From assembly GCA_964246705.1 (NCBI GenBank), contig CAXTRQ010000037.1, positions 1-39,391 on the forward strand: a stretch of 39,391 bases of DNA, read 5' to 3'. A program made the position numbers and the translations under genes. The stretch comes from DASZCR01 sp964246705 (lineage in GTDB: Bacteria; Acidobacteriota; Blastocatellia; Pyrinomonadales; Pyrinomonadaceae). Shown here one piece after another: positions 19,488 to 28,804 of this stretch. Positions within the stretch are counted from its first letter, which is position 1; each line of letters starts with the position of its first letter. The notes beneath the pieces were generated by a model that was not told the origin of the DNA, searched no databases, and saw only the letters and a program-made list of their open reading frames with translations.

Positions 19488-19524
19488 CTGTAGAAGCTCA
19501 CCCGTGCGAGTTCAGTTATTCGTC

Positions 19525-22323
19525 TTACGACGGGCCGAAACGCTGGCGGTACTCGCTCGACGTGATGAAGGATTTAACCATGTCCGACTTCTCGAAGTCG
19601 CCGTTGAAGGAGTTCAGCTTGTTGAGCCAGAAGGTGAAACCGATTGGGTCTGGGTCTCTTCTCAAATAGCCGAAGTACTCCATGAGGACGAACGCCGAGT
19701 TGAATTCGCGGAGTCCGAGTTCTTCGGCCTCTGCGACCTTACGGAGCACGGTGGCGCGCGTCTCGGTTCCGCCGTTCAAGCCCGCCACGAGGGCGTCGCG
19801 GAAGGAGGTCGCCGCAGGGATGTTGCCGCGAATCTCGCCGCCGGGGAATTGCGTGCTGTGGAAGTTGATGTACGAACGTCCTTCGCGGATGTTCGTCAAC
19901 TGCGCCGCCAGCGTTGTGCCATTGCCTTCGGGAGCATCCCACTTGCCGCTGATGACGCCTCCCACTCCTGTGGTGAACGGTGTGTTCACTACGTCGTTGG
20001 GATTGTTATCGTTGAACGGGTTGCCGAAGAAGCCCCAGACGACAGGCCCGTTGACGGTCGGGGTGACGGTTGGCCCCGCGTGGATGTGCGCCGCAATCAG
20101 GTTGTCGTTCGCGTCGGCAGTTTGCGAGCCTGTGAAGTCAATGTTATTGATCGTGGCGGTGAAGGTCATCGCCGTCTGCGCGGCGTTGAATTGAAACCTC
20201 GCCGTGCCGAAGGACGCCGGTCTCGCTCCGCCCGTGGAAGTCGTCGGCGTCGTGGGCGGATTCTCCTGAGCATTCGTCAGGCTGGCGACGAAGAACCTCA
20301 CCTGTGAAGGCGACAGCCCGGCGGACGCGAGCAGGGCGTCTACATACTGCTCGTTGGTCAGCGAGGCCGGGTATTTGGCGACGAATTCGGGACGCGTGAC
20401 GAAACTGTTGAAATAGGCTTGCGTGTTCGCTTCAAGCTGCGCTTCCGCTCCGGGCTGACCGATGATTACGTCCCTGCTGATGGTCTGCACATCGCGCATG
20501 AACTCGCCGTAGAGCGGGACATCGCCGAAGGCCGCCTTGTTGGCGCGGTAGGCGAGGAAGCCCGTCTTCTGGAACTCAATCGAGAGGAAGAAAGCGGCGC
20601 TGGTGTTGACCCGCGCTGCATCAATGCACTGCTGATTCGTCCCGCAGGACGTAATCTGGTTGACCCAGAAGTTGAAGCCCGCCGCATCGGGTTCGCGGTT
20701 GAGGAAATCGAGATACTGCTGGCGGACGAAGAACTGCGCGTCGTCAATCGGATTCGTGGTCGGCGCGCTTGAATCGTTGTCGGTAATCGTCACGGTAGCG
20801 ACGTTCGGGCTGCCCAATCCGAGGCCCGTGCCCGTCGGGTTGCTGAGCATCACGTTGATTACTTCAGAGCCTTCGACGAAGGTATCGTCAACGAGCAGAA
20901 TCTTGAAAGTTTTGCTCGTCTCGCCCGGATTGAATTTCAAAGTACCCGCCGCGATTTCGTAATCGGACTTTTGCGAAGCGTGCCCCGGCGCGCTCTCGTC
21001 GAAGGTCGCATAGTTGACCGTCGCCGAGCCGGAAACGTCGCCCGTGCGCGTGACGGTCATCTGGACACTGCCTGTCCCTTCGCCGACGGTGGTGGCGGTA
21101 TCGCTGAGCTGGACGAGCGAAGTTGCCGAGGCGGTCGTCGCCCGCAGCGAGCCGAACAGCCCGTGCTCCTCTTCGGCGATCCCTGCCGTGAAGTAGAGCG
21201 CGTTGGGGTCGCCGCCCGCGCCGCCGTTGCCGAATTGAAGCGCCCACAGTTCGTCAATCTCGATACCCTGACCGGCCTCGTTCTGGAGCGTGCCGAAGAA
21301 CGCGCCGGTCGTCGCGTCGAAGGCGTGAATGCTCGGATTGCCCTCGCCGAAATTCCCGACGAGCAACGCGTTGTTGAAGAGGCCGAAGCCGGTAGCGGGC
21401 GCGATCGCCAAGCCCCACGGCGAGTTGAGCGGGCCGTTGTTGATGCCGAAGGTCAGATCACGGACGCCCGCCGTGCTGAACCTCCTGACGAAGCCGTTGC
21501 CGACGCCCTCCTGATCTTTTCCGTCCGTGCCGACTTTCGCGTAGGCGACGTAGAGTGAGCCGCCGATGTTCTGGATGTTGTGTGGATGAAAAATGTTTCC
21601 CGCCGTCGTCGGAATGGTCGGGTCTGCGAAGGGGAAACTTGCGGCGGACTGGAGGACGAAGTTGCTGTTATAGACATCAATTTTGCCGTTGGCGAAGTCG
21701 GCGGCGTAGAGAAAGAAGTTTCCGCCGTTGCTGCCGATGGCGAGGCCCGTATAGACATGACCGGGATTGCTCGCGGCGATGACCGCTTGCGTCGAGCCAG
21801 CCGCCGGGACGTTCGGATTCCAGCCCGTGATGTTGCCCGTAATAGAGGCGAAAAGGAAGGCCGCCTTGCCGCTCGCGCTGCCGGAAGAGATGACGAAATC
21901 AGTCGCCCCGCCCGTGTTGGCGACCGTCCCCGTCGGCAATCCTCCCGGAATAGTGACGAAAGGCATAGCCGCATTCTGCACGAGCGGGCTGCCCGCCACG
22001 TCGCCCCTGAAAAGCGTCGAGGTGCTCATGCCGTTGTTGGCCGTCCAGAAGGGGCTGCTGCTGGTCATCGAGATGCCCCAAGGATTGACGAGCAGCGGTT
22101 CTTGAACGAGTCCGACGTTGGGCAGGTCGGAGACTAAATTGGTCTGGCGGTAGGCCCTGCCCGGCGGGATGACGGCGATTTGCGGTTGCACCGTGTCCTG
22201 CTCGTCCGATGAGCCGGAGGCGCGCGCGGGCAAGCCTAGTAGAACCATCGAGCTAATCAGGGCGAGCAGTAAGAAGCCACCTAGTTTTGCGGCGAGGCGT
22301 TTGAAGGGATGTGAATGAAGCAT
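19525..22323 (-). CDS. Secreted multidomain protein: TIGR03118, Calx-beta, and DUF4214 with nested CHRD
   Basis: A 932-residue exported protein starting at ATG 22323, with AAGGAGA 7 nt upstream. A signal peptide is clear (GGFLLLALISSMVLLGLPARA). Residues about 55-395 match the TIGR03118 beta-propeller-like family (LVNPWGISMTSSSPFWTANN, FNNALLVGNFGEGNPSIHAFD). Residues about 405-515 form a Calx-beta domain ending VATVTITDND. DUF4214 begins near 525 (FVRQQYLDFLNREPDAAGF). Its second half (GTETRATVLRKVAEAEELG, then FVLMEYFGYLRRDPD) resumes near 840. Between them lies a CHRD domain (about 674-838) with LIAAHIHAGP, INFHSTQFPGGEIRG. DUF4214 proteins are often linked to S-layer or surface attachment. 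The domain content suggests a cell-surface or extracellular adhesive protein, but its function is unknown. Confidence 0.88.
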   Translation of the reverse strand: MLHSHPFKRLAAKLGGFLLLALISSMVLLGLPARASGSSDEQDTVQPQIAVIPPGRAYRQTNLVSDLPNVGLVQEPLLVNPWGISMTSSSPFWTANNGMSTSTLFRGDVAGSPLVQNAAMPFVTIPGGLPTGTVANTGGATDFVISSGSASGKAAFLFASITGNITGWNPNVPAAGSTQAVIAASNPGHVYTGLAIGSNGGNFFLYAADFANGKIDVYNSNFVLQSAASFPFADPTIPTTAGNIFHPHNIQNIGGSLYVAYAKVGTDGKDQEGVGNGFVRRFSTAGVRDLTFGINNGPLNSPWGLAIAPATGFGLFNNALLVGNFGEGNPSIHAFDATTGAFFGTLQNEAGQGIEIDELWALQFGNGGAGGDPNALYFTAGIAEEEHGLFGSLRATTASATSLVQLSDTATTVGEGTGSVQMTVTRTGDVSGSATVNYATFDESAPGHASQKSDYEIAAGTLKFNPGETSKTFKILLVDDTFVEGSEVINVMLSNPTGTGLGLGSPNVATVTITDNDSSAPTTNPIDDAQFFVRQQYLDFLNREPDAAGFNFWVNQITSCGTNQQCIDAARVNTSAAFFLSIEFQKTGFLAYRANKAAFGDVPLYGEFMRDVQTISRDVIIGQPGAEAQLEANTQAYFNSFVTRPEFVAKYPASLTNEQYVDALLASAGLSPSQVRFFVASLTNAQENPPTTPTTSTGGARPASFGTARFQFNAAQTAMTFTATINNIDFTGSQTADANDNLIAAHIHAGPTVTPTVNGPVVWGFFGNPFNDNNPNDVVNTPFTTGVGGVISGKWDAPEGNGTTLAAQLTNIREGRSYINFHSTQFPGGEIRGNIPAATSFRDALVAGLNGGTETRATVLRKVAEAEELGLREFNSAFVLMEYFGYLRRDPDPIGFTFWLNKLNSFNGDFEKSDMVKSFITSSEYRQRFGPS

Positions 22324-22844
22324 GTCAATTCTCCTTATTCGAGATGGGCGAGTTGATTCAGGCTAACAATTGCTGGTCTGCGAAGCCGGGCAGCATTAAG
22401 AATGGAGGCTTGCCGGAGAGTATGGAGTGCATCTGCGAAGTGCATGATTAAAGACGATTCTACTGTTTTGGTTAAAGCTGGCGCGGGTGACCTCAACGAG
22501 TACGGCACAAGCATACAGACAGCGAGATACCGGATGAGGCTTCAATTTTTAAGAAACGGTAAAGACTCTATGCCTTGAGCCGCGACGCTGTCAAGAACAT
22601 AAAATTAACGCACGCCTTTCTTATGAAGGCTGCGCAAACCGCCGCCCGCGCGGCACGATAGGCGCGAAAACCTGCCTCGCTTTGGAATCTTCGGCGGTCG
22701 GCGCGGCACGGCGCGGATACCTCCCGCTACAAAATTTTTGCCGACGATGTATTTTCGGCGTTCCGCGCGCTACTGTTAGCGCAACACGCATGACCGCCAT
22801 CCGTGCGGGACTGCGAGATTTAAGATTACATGAGGTGCTCGACG
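22324..22844. other. 521-bp divergent intergenic region
   Basis: It separates two divergently transcribed genes whose proteins share a DUF4214 C-terminus, so promoters for both are expected here. No gene, RNA fold or operator could be supported by eye. The strong ribosome site AAGGAGA for the minus-strand gene lies at its left edge. Confidence 0.6.
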
Positions 22845-24966
22845 ATGAACCAACAGGGAGATTTGATAACATTGCTGATTAATAGACTTCGTTCCCACGG
22901 TTGGCGCATAGGTGCGTTAGCTTTGGTGCTTTTGATGGGTTTTTTTGCCCTCTCGTCCAAACCGGCTGATGCCGCGATGCCAGCCGCCGCCCCGTTTGAG
23001 ACGGAAGCGCTGCTTTCAGGCTCGGCGCTCGGCGGCGTGACGCCTGCGGGACGCGCTAAGTTCGAGATTGACGCGTCGGGCAACCGCGAGTTCGAGGTCG
23101 AACTTTCCAGTATCAACCTGCCCGCAGGAACAGTCCTGAAAGTGCTCGTTGACAATGCGCAGGTCGGCACGCTCACGATTGATAATCAACAGCGTGGCCG
23201 TTTCAAGGTCGAGACCTCAGAAGGTCAGAGCGTGCCTAATGTTAATAGCGGTACGCGCGTCGTCGTCACAAACCAAGCGGGCGCAACTATCGTCTCCGGT
23301 GCGTTCTCGTCTTCGCCGACCGCGACGCCGACGCCGGGCACAACACCAACGCCGGGCGCGTCACCGACCCCCGGTGCATCGCCGACACCCGGCGCAACGC
23401 CTTCGCCGACTCCTATTGCGACGCCGACTCCGGGTGCGACACCCGGCGCAACCCCGACACCGACGCCCGGTGCGACGCCGACGCCGACACCGGCCAACGG
23501 CAATGTCGAAATCGAAGCTCCTCTGGCGGGCGCGGCCATCGGCGGCGTGACGCCTTCGGGACGCGCCAAGTTCGAGAACAAGGCGGGCAAAATCGAGTTC
23601 AGCGTCGAGGTCAACAACGTCAACCTGCCCGCAGGAACAGTCCTGAAAGTGCTCGCTGACAATGCGCAGGTCGGCACGCTCACGATTGATAATCAACAGC
23701 GTGGCCGTTTCAAGGTCGAGACCTCAGAAGGTCAGAGCGTGCCCACAATCAACAGCCGCACGCGCGTCGTCGTGGCAGATCAGGCGGGCGCGACAATCGT
23801 CGCCGGAGCCTTCTCGTCAACCACGCCGACCACGACGCCGACGCCCATTCCGACGCCGACGCCCGGCTCCAACACCGAGACCAGAATCGAAGCCAAGCTG
23901 GCGGGTGCGCCCGTCAACGGGCTGACGCCCAAAGGCGAGGCCGAAATCCGCCTGCGCTCCGACGGCGGACGCCAACTCAAGGTTGAAGTCGAGAAGGTCA
24001 ACTTGCCTGCCGGGACAGTTCTCAACGTGCTGGTTGACAACGTTCCTGTCGGCCCGCTCACGCTCAACACGTTCCTCGAAGGCGAGCTTGAACGCAACTC
24101 GCGCGATGGCGAATTTGTCCCGCAGTTGTCGCCCAGTTCTGCCATCGTTGTGACGAATCAGGCGGGCGCGACGATTGTCAGCAGCACCTTCAACACGCCG
24201 GTCGCGCAGATTGCGGCACGCAACGACATTGACGACACCAACTTCTTCGTTGAACAGCAGTATCACGACTTCTTCGACCGCGAGCCGGATGATGCCGGGT
24301 TGAGTTTCTGGACGAACCAGATTAAATCCTGTGGCACGGACGCCGTATGTCTCGAAGGCCAGAGAGCCAACACTTCCGGAGCGTTCTTCGTCTCCATCGA
24401 ATTTCAGAACACGGGCTATCTGCTCTATCGTTTCAACAAGGCTTCGTTCGGCACGATGCCGCGCCGCACCNNNNNNNNNNGACATGCAGGCTATCAGTCA
24501 GGGCGTCGTCGTCAACGCGACGGGCTGGGAAGACAAGCTCGAAGCCAACAAGCGCGCCGTCGCCGAAGCGTGGGTCAGCCGTGCGGCCTTCCAGAATATC
24601 TACGCAGGACTGACGAACGCGCAATATGTTGACAAGCTCTTCCAGAACGCGGGCGTGCAGCCGACCGCAGCCGAGCGCGACCGGTTGATCGCAGCCTTAA
24701 ACTCCGGCGCGGCGACGCGCGCCACAGTGCTCCGCACGATTGCTGAAAATCAGGACTTCCTTGAGCGCGAGCGCAATCCTGCCTTCGTCCTCATGCAATA
24801 CTTCGGCTACCTGCATCGCAACCCGGACGAGGGGCAAGACCATGATTTGTCGGGCTTCAATTTCTGGCTCGGCAAGCTTAACGAACACGGGGGGGACTTC
24901 CACAAGGCCGAGATGGTGAAATCATTCATCGAGGCGGGTGAGTATCGTGGCCGCTTCGAGTGGTAA
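22845..24966 (+). CDS. Secreted three-repeat beta-domain protein with C-terminal DUF4214, crossed by a gap
   Basis: About 705 residues from ATG 22845 (GAGGTG about 7 nt upstream; another in-frame ATG lies at 22830). A membrane or signal segment (GALALVLLMGFFALSSKPADA) is followed by three copies of a roughly 105-residue domain (nt about 22990-23310, 23508-23820, 23880-24200). Each carries INLPAGTVLKVLVDNAQVG-like and VVVTNQAGATIVSGAF-like segments. Linkers are repeats of PTPGA/SPTPG. The C-terminal DUF4214 runs from NFFVEQQYHDFFDREPDDAG to SFIEAGEYRGRFEW. The Ns at 24471-24480 fall inside DUF4214, and the frame changes across them, as expected if the placeholder length is not real. It is not a biological frameshift on present evidence. 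The role is unknown; a surface-exposed protein is likely. Confidence 0.85.
23113..23236 (+). repeat. 124-bp internal duplication, copy 1
   Basis: Identical to 23620-23743 except for T at 23149 against C at 23656. It encodes the core of beta-domain 1, from the NLPAGTVL segment to the QSVP segment. Sequence on either side of the two copies diverges clearly. Confidence 0.92.
23320..23495 (+). repeat. Pro-Thr linker with short tandem repeats
   Basis: Variants of the codon set for P-T-P-G-A and A-S-P-T-P-G repeat through this stretch (ACGCCGACGCCGGGC-type units). This is a flexible linker between beta-domains 1 and 2. A shorter version separates domains 2 and 3. Confidence 0.85.
23620..23743 (+). 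repeat. 124-bp internal duplication, copy 2
   Basis: Second copy of the segment at 23113-23236, offset by 507 bp, encoding the core of beta-domain 2 with one nucleotide difference (Val to Ala codon). Confidence 0.92.
24471..24480. other. Assembly gap (10 N) inside the DUF4214 gene
   Basis: Before the Ns the frame ends SFGTMPRRT. After them it resumes as DMQAISQGVVVNATGW one base out of phase. DUF4214 proteins normally have only a few residues between these motifs. Confidence 0.99.
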
Positions 24967-25017
24967 GCGGCGACGACAGGGGTGAGAGGGATAGGTTGAG
25001 CGGCCTGCCCTCTCATC

Positions 25018-25067
25018 AAAAAAGGAAGCGCGGGGCGATGCACAATCACCCCGCGCTTCCTTTTTTT
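25018..25067 (+). terminator. Strong bidirectional Rho-independent terminator
   Basis: The stem AAAGGAAGCGCGGGG (25021-25035) pairs perfectly with 25049-25063 around a 13-nt loop. A T tract continues to 25067. On the minus strand the A run at 25018-25023 becomes the T tract. It lies between the convergent 3' ends of the DUF4214 gene and the metallo-beta-lactamase-fold gene and can serve both. Confidence 0.93.
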
Positions 25068-25108
25068 CAAGCAGGACGCAAAGGAAGAAGGCTTTCAGAC
25101 TCTCACTT

Positions 25109-26014
25109 CTACTCAGGCAGCGACCACGTCGCGCCGACCTCGGTCAGCGCGACGCGCCAGCGTTCACGACCGGCGGCGACAAGCAGGCGTTCGATGGGTT
25201 CTCCGACCGGCTCGCGGCTCAGCTTAAATGTCGAGTGATGCATCGGCAGCAGATATGTCGCGTTCATCTCGCGCGCCATCGTCCAAGATTGTTCGGGGTT
25301 GGCGTGGACGTAGATGTAAGGGTCGTAAGCGCCGATGGGAAGAATAGCGAGATCAATTTTCGTGCGGCGTCGCCGGAGTTGGCTGAACGCCTTGGTGTAT
25401 GCCGTATCGCCGCCGAAGACAATCGCGCGTCCATTCTTTTCAACTAAAAATCCGCCGTAGCCACGTCCCTTATCCGTCAGCGTGCGTGCGCCCCAGTGGT
25501 TGACTTCGATGGCTTCGATACGCGTGCCGTCAATCTCTGTCTGCTCGCCCCAAGCGAGTTCGTCAACGCGCGAGAAGCGGCGCACGAGGTCGCCGTTGCC
25601 CTGCTGCACAACCGCGCGCACATTCTTATCGAGACGCCGCAGCGTTCCCGCGTCGCAGTGATCCATGTGCGCGTGTGAGATGAGCACGGCGTCGAGACGC
25701 GGCAGTTCGCGGACACTCAAAGCAGGCTCGATGAGGCGGCGCGGCCCAAGCGTGACGACTCCGGCGCGGACGCCGACGCGCGCACGAAGCGCGGGGTCTG
25801 TCAAAAGCCACGTGCCATAAAAATTGATGAGCACGGTGGCGTGTCCGAGCCATGCGAGCGTCAGCCGCTCGTCGCTCCACGTCGCGGGCGCGGGGCGCGC
25901 AGGCGCAGGCGTCATGGTCGCGCGTGACTCGGCAATCCGCTCCGCGACGAAACGCCCGGCAAAGCGCCGCGCAAAACTCGTATAAGTCTTTAAATCTTTG
26001 ATTGAAATGTTCAC
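25109..26014 (-). CDS. Metallo-beta-lactamase-fold hydrolase, UlaG/NAPE-PLD-like
   Basis: A 301-residue cytoplasmic protein starting at GTG 26014. The metal motif is ISHAHMDHCD (H-x-H-x-D-H). Further ligands are WGARTLTD, the Asp in GGDTAYTKAF and the His in LPMHHSTFKLSREPVGEP. LAWLGHATVLINFYGTWLLTDP, and PIGAYDPYIYVHANPEQSW match the branch containing UlaG-like lactonases and N-acyl-phosphatidylethanolamine phospholipase D-like proteins. The length fits. The substrate is unknown, and a phosphodiesterase or lactonase activity is inferred from the family only. No clear ribosome site is visible before the GTG. It is convergent with the DUF4214 gene and divergent from the next gene. Confidence 0.88.
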   Translation of the reverse strand: MNISIKDLKTYTSFARRFAGRFVAERIAESRATMTPAPARPAPATWSDERLTLAWLGHATVLINFYGTWLLTDPALRARVGVRAGVVTLGPRRLIEPALSVRELPRLDAVLISHAHMDHCDAGTLRRLDKNVRAVVQQGNGDLVRRFSRVDELAWGEQTEIDGTRIEAIEVNHWGARTLTDKGRGYGGFLVEKNGRAIVFGGDTAYTKAFSQLRRRRTKIDLAILPIGAYDPYIYVHANPEQSWTMAREMNATYLLPMHHSTFKLSREPVGEPIERLLVAAGRERWRVALTEVGATWSLPE

Positions 26015-26275
26015 GGCAAAGTTTTAGATGCGCCGCGCGCCGACGGCGTTCACTTAAGAAGCAGGCTGACCGCAACTCGGTCTTGAAGAGATGTCTCAGG
26101 GTTCATCTTTGCGGGGTGTAGGCTTGGTGTTGTATGCTGCGCGGGTCGTCTCCCTAGTTCATTATTTTCGTCAAATGAGGTTAACGCTATGTGCTCGGCT
26201 CCGGCACAGTCGCGCGGCCTAGTGGCGGGATGCTCCTGACCAAAAGAGTCGGCGCGCGTGTCAGCGTAGAAAACG

Positions 26276-28765
26276 ATGAACCCAGAAATCTACTGTCAGC
26301 GATGCGACAGGAATGTGTATCGCATTCCTTGCGAGGATTGCGAGGGCTACACGTGTCCGGGCTGCGACCTGTCGGACTGTGAGCAGTGTGGGGCGACCAT
26401 CTGCACTCGGTGTTTCGACAATAAACATCGGAAGTGCTCCGCTCAACCAAAAAAAAGGAGGAAGCACAATCCCTCGAACATGATGGAGGAAGACTTCATC
26501 ACCCTCAACACTACTACCAACTTCAACTACACCAGCAGCTTTTCATCCTCCGGTCTCGACTCAGGATTCAATTTCGACTACAACCCCAACATCAATCCCT
26601 TTGTCTCAGACCTGCCCGTCATTCGCGGCTTGGATAACCTCAATACGGTACAGCCGCTTCCGCTGCGGCTCGGCGTCGCCACGTGGAACGTCAACCATTT
26701 CGGCGACCAAAAAATCGGCCTCATCGGTCGCGTCAATAAAGTGTTGGGCTGGATTGTGAAATGGAAGCATGATTTCGACCCCACCGAGTCGGACAACTTT
26801 CATGATCATAAGACGTGGAAGGAGGCGGCGGCGAAAGGCGTGCGCGCCATCATCAAGATTTCCAATCTGGTGAGAGATGCCAAGCCAAAAGCTAATAACA
26901 GCGCGTGGGAGAAGATGGTTGATAAGAATGAGGAGTGGGAGAATAAACTCCAAAAGTCTTTAGAGTGGCTGGAGGCGCTCAACGACGACACTCTACAGGC
27001 AAGGTGGCGCAAGCAGGCCATCGAGATGGAGAACTTCGTCGCCCTCTGGAACACTAAAGAGAAAGGCAAGAAACTGCCCCTCAAAGAAAGGGAGGAGAAG
27101 TTCAGGAAAAAGTTTCGAGATAACCGCATTGAGATGACCATCGCAGCCCGCCAGCTGCGCGCCGTGACCAGACGCGCCATCTACGAATTGGTCTTCCTCA
27201 AGGCTCTCGACTCTTTCTGCGCCGGTATCAAGGCGCTCAATAACTTGCTCGAAAAGCCCATCAAAGAAGTCGCGGAGTTGGAGACTACCTGCCAGCCTCT
27301 CCGGCTCGTCGGGCCAAATGCGTATCTTGATAACTTCGTCAAACTTTCCAGTGCCATCGTCAATCTTGAGAGGTCAATGCACAAGCTGCTTATCGTCGAG
27401 AACATCGTCGAGATGTTTCACTATAATTCGTGGCTCGACGTGCTGCTGCTGAACGAAGTCAACAAGGGCGTCACAGTGCTCGTCGAGGAGATGAATGGCT
27501 ACGCCGCCACTTTAGAATCCAAACTCAAACTCGGTTGCAGCATCGGCCCGCACATCGAATCGAAGTCCGGCTCCGGCTCGCAGCACGAGTATTATCCGCT
27601 CGTCTTTCGTTCGGACAGAATCAGCGTCGAGTTGTGCTGGGGCATCGGCTCGGACGGCAAGGTGCACAAAGAACCGAAGGACATGACTTGGAACAAGAAA
27701 CAGGCGACGTACCGCCCGATTGTGCTCTATGACATCAAGGTTTCGCAGGACATCGCAGAGGCGAAAAGGGTCACGCTCGGTATTGTCCATACGACCCCGA
27801 TTACGGGGACGAAGGAGTTCGATAGAGACAAAATATGGGATGAGATCAAGCATCTATTGAAGAAATTAATCGAAGTCTCGGAGCGCGATTCCATCCCGAT
27901 GTTGATCGGCGGCGACTATTACCTGACGGCGGAGGCCGTCGCCGACACCAAGGGGCTGGAAGAAAAACGGCTGGCGGGCATCAAATCAATCAAAGAGGAG
28001 ATGAGCGATCTCCACTCGCGCCTCAATCCCTCGCAGGATAAGGATACGAACGACATCGGGATGGTTGAAGAATTGACCGAGTCCCAAAAGCAGGCTTACA
28101 CCGAGCGGCTGGAATACCTGAAGAAACTATTGCCGGAACTTGAGGAGAATAAAGCTACGTACTGGTCGAAGAACGAAGTTCAGTCGTTCAAGAACTTGAG
28201 CGTTCTCGATGGAGTGACCGTCAAAAAAGAAATGGAGCAGATGAAGTGGCAGGTCTGCCAGCCCGTCACCGGAACCAACTGGAAGCCGCATCAGGTGGGC
28301 AGTTGGATTGGTTTGCAAATCGCAGACTATGTTATCTGCACGGAGCAGTTCAAAAAAACGTTGACCGGAATCATCCGCCCCAAGGGCGGCATCGTGGTCG
28401 TTGATAACGAGGATTTGGCGAACTCGAAGTACTGGCGTTTGTGTAGCGATCACTTTCCCGTCGTCTGCTACGTCTCGACGGACAAAAATGACGGTGAAGT
28501 TCCCAAAGCTCGCGCCCTGACCGAGAAGGCTCAAGCTCAAATGGAATTTCTCTACAAGCAAATGGAGCTATGGCACGAACTCTTCGACGACCCGTTGCCG
28601 TCGGAACTGTTCCAGCCGGAGGAGTACGATGTCGAGGATTTGACGGAGACCGGGGGAGGGTTCGAGGCGTTGCTGAAATACTTCGGCGAGGAACCCATCG
28701 ACGATGAGGAAGACGAAGACGGAGAAGACGGAGAAGAGGGAAAAGATGATGAGGACAGCTTGTAG
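26276..28765 (+). CDS. Cys-rich protein with an endonuclease/exonuclease/phosphatase-like domain and helical insertions
   Basis: 829 residues. ATG 26276 is the first possible start because an in-frame TAG lies two codons upstream. Residues 1-54 hold eleven Cys, mostly in C-x2-C pairs, plus His51, which suggests two or three zinc sites. After a Ser/Asn-rich linker, EEP-fold motifs appear in order: ATWNVNHFGD at 135-144, LLNEV with Glu394, YPLVFRSDR at 440-448, HTTP near 505, GGDYYL at 545-550, IADYVI near 682, and SDHFPV at 724-729. A charged helical block of about 240 residues separates the first two motifs, and another (about 551-640) follows GGD. The C-terminus is strongly acidic. G+C looks lower and Lys higher than in neighbours. 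It could be a nuclease or a lipid/phosphoester hydrolase. The 3' neighbour, 39 nt away, is a LysM protein. Confidence 0.75.
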   Translation: MNPEIYCQRCDRNVYRIPCEDCEGYTCPGCDLSDCEQCGATICTRCFDNKHRKCSAQPKKRRKHNPSNMMEEDFITLNTTTNFNYTSSFSSSGLDSGFNFDYNPNINPFVSDLPVIRGLDNLNTVQPLPLRLGVATWNVNHFGDQKIGLIGRVNKVLGWIVKWKHDFDPTESDNFHDHKTWKEAAAKGVRAIIKISNLVRDAKPKANNSAWEKMVDKNEEWENKLQKSLEWLEALNDDTLQARWRKQAIEMENFVALWNTKEKGKKLPLKEREEKFRKKFRDNRIEMTIAARQLRAVTRRAIYELVFLKALDSFCAGIKALNNLLEKPIKEVAELETTCQPLRLVGPNAYLDNFVKLSSAIVNLERSMHKLLIVENIVEMFHYNSWLDVLLLNEVNKGVTVLVEEMNGYAATLESKLKLGCSIGPHIESKSGSGSQHEYYPLVFRSDRISVELCWGIGSDGKVHKEPKDMTWNKKQATYRPIVLYDIKVSQDIAEAKRVTLGIVHTTPITGTKEFDRDKIWDEIKHLLKKLIEVSERDSIPMLIGGDYYLTAEAVADTKGLEEKRLAGIKSIKEEMSDLHSRLNPSQDKDTNDIGMVEELTESQKQAYTERLEYLKKLLPELEENKATYWSKNEVQSFKNLSVLDGVTVKKEMEQMKWQVCQPVTGTNWKPHQVGSWIGLQIADYVICTEQFKKTLTGIIRPKGGIVVVDNEDLANSKYWRLCSDHFPVVCYVSTDKNDGEVPKARALTEKAQAQMEFLYKQMELWHELFDDPLPSELFQPEEYDVEDLTETGGGFEALLKYFGEEPIDDEEDEDGEDGEEGKDDEDSL

Positions 28766-28804
28766 CCTTCAGGCATCAACTCTCGGACGGAGGTTGCGGC
28801 GCGC

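Noticed and set aside
19247..19669. Plus-strand frame across the 12-N gap
   Set aside because: It depends on reading through Ns and overlaps two real genes on the other strand.
23320..23495. CRISPR-like appearance of the short repeats
   Set aside because: The units are in-frame Pro/Thr/Gly/Ala codons with no unique spacers of constant length, so this is a protein linker.
24331..24632. Real frameshift in the DUF4214 gene
   Set aside because: The phase change coincides with a placeholder gap and both flanks match one continuous DUF4214 domain.
26109..26138. Possible promoter TTGCGG - 18 bp - TATGCT before the Cys-rich gene
   Set aside because: Only about half of each hexamer matches the sigma-70 consensus, too weak to list as a feature.
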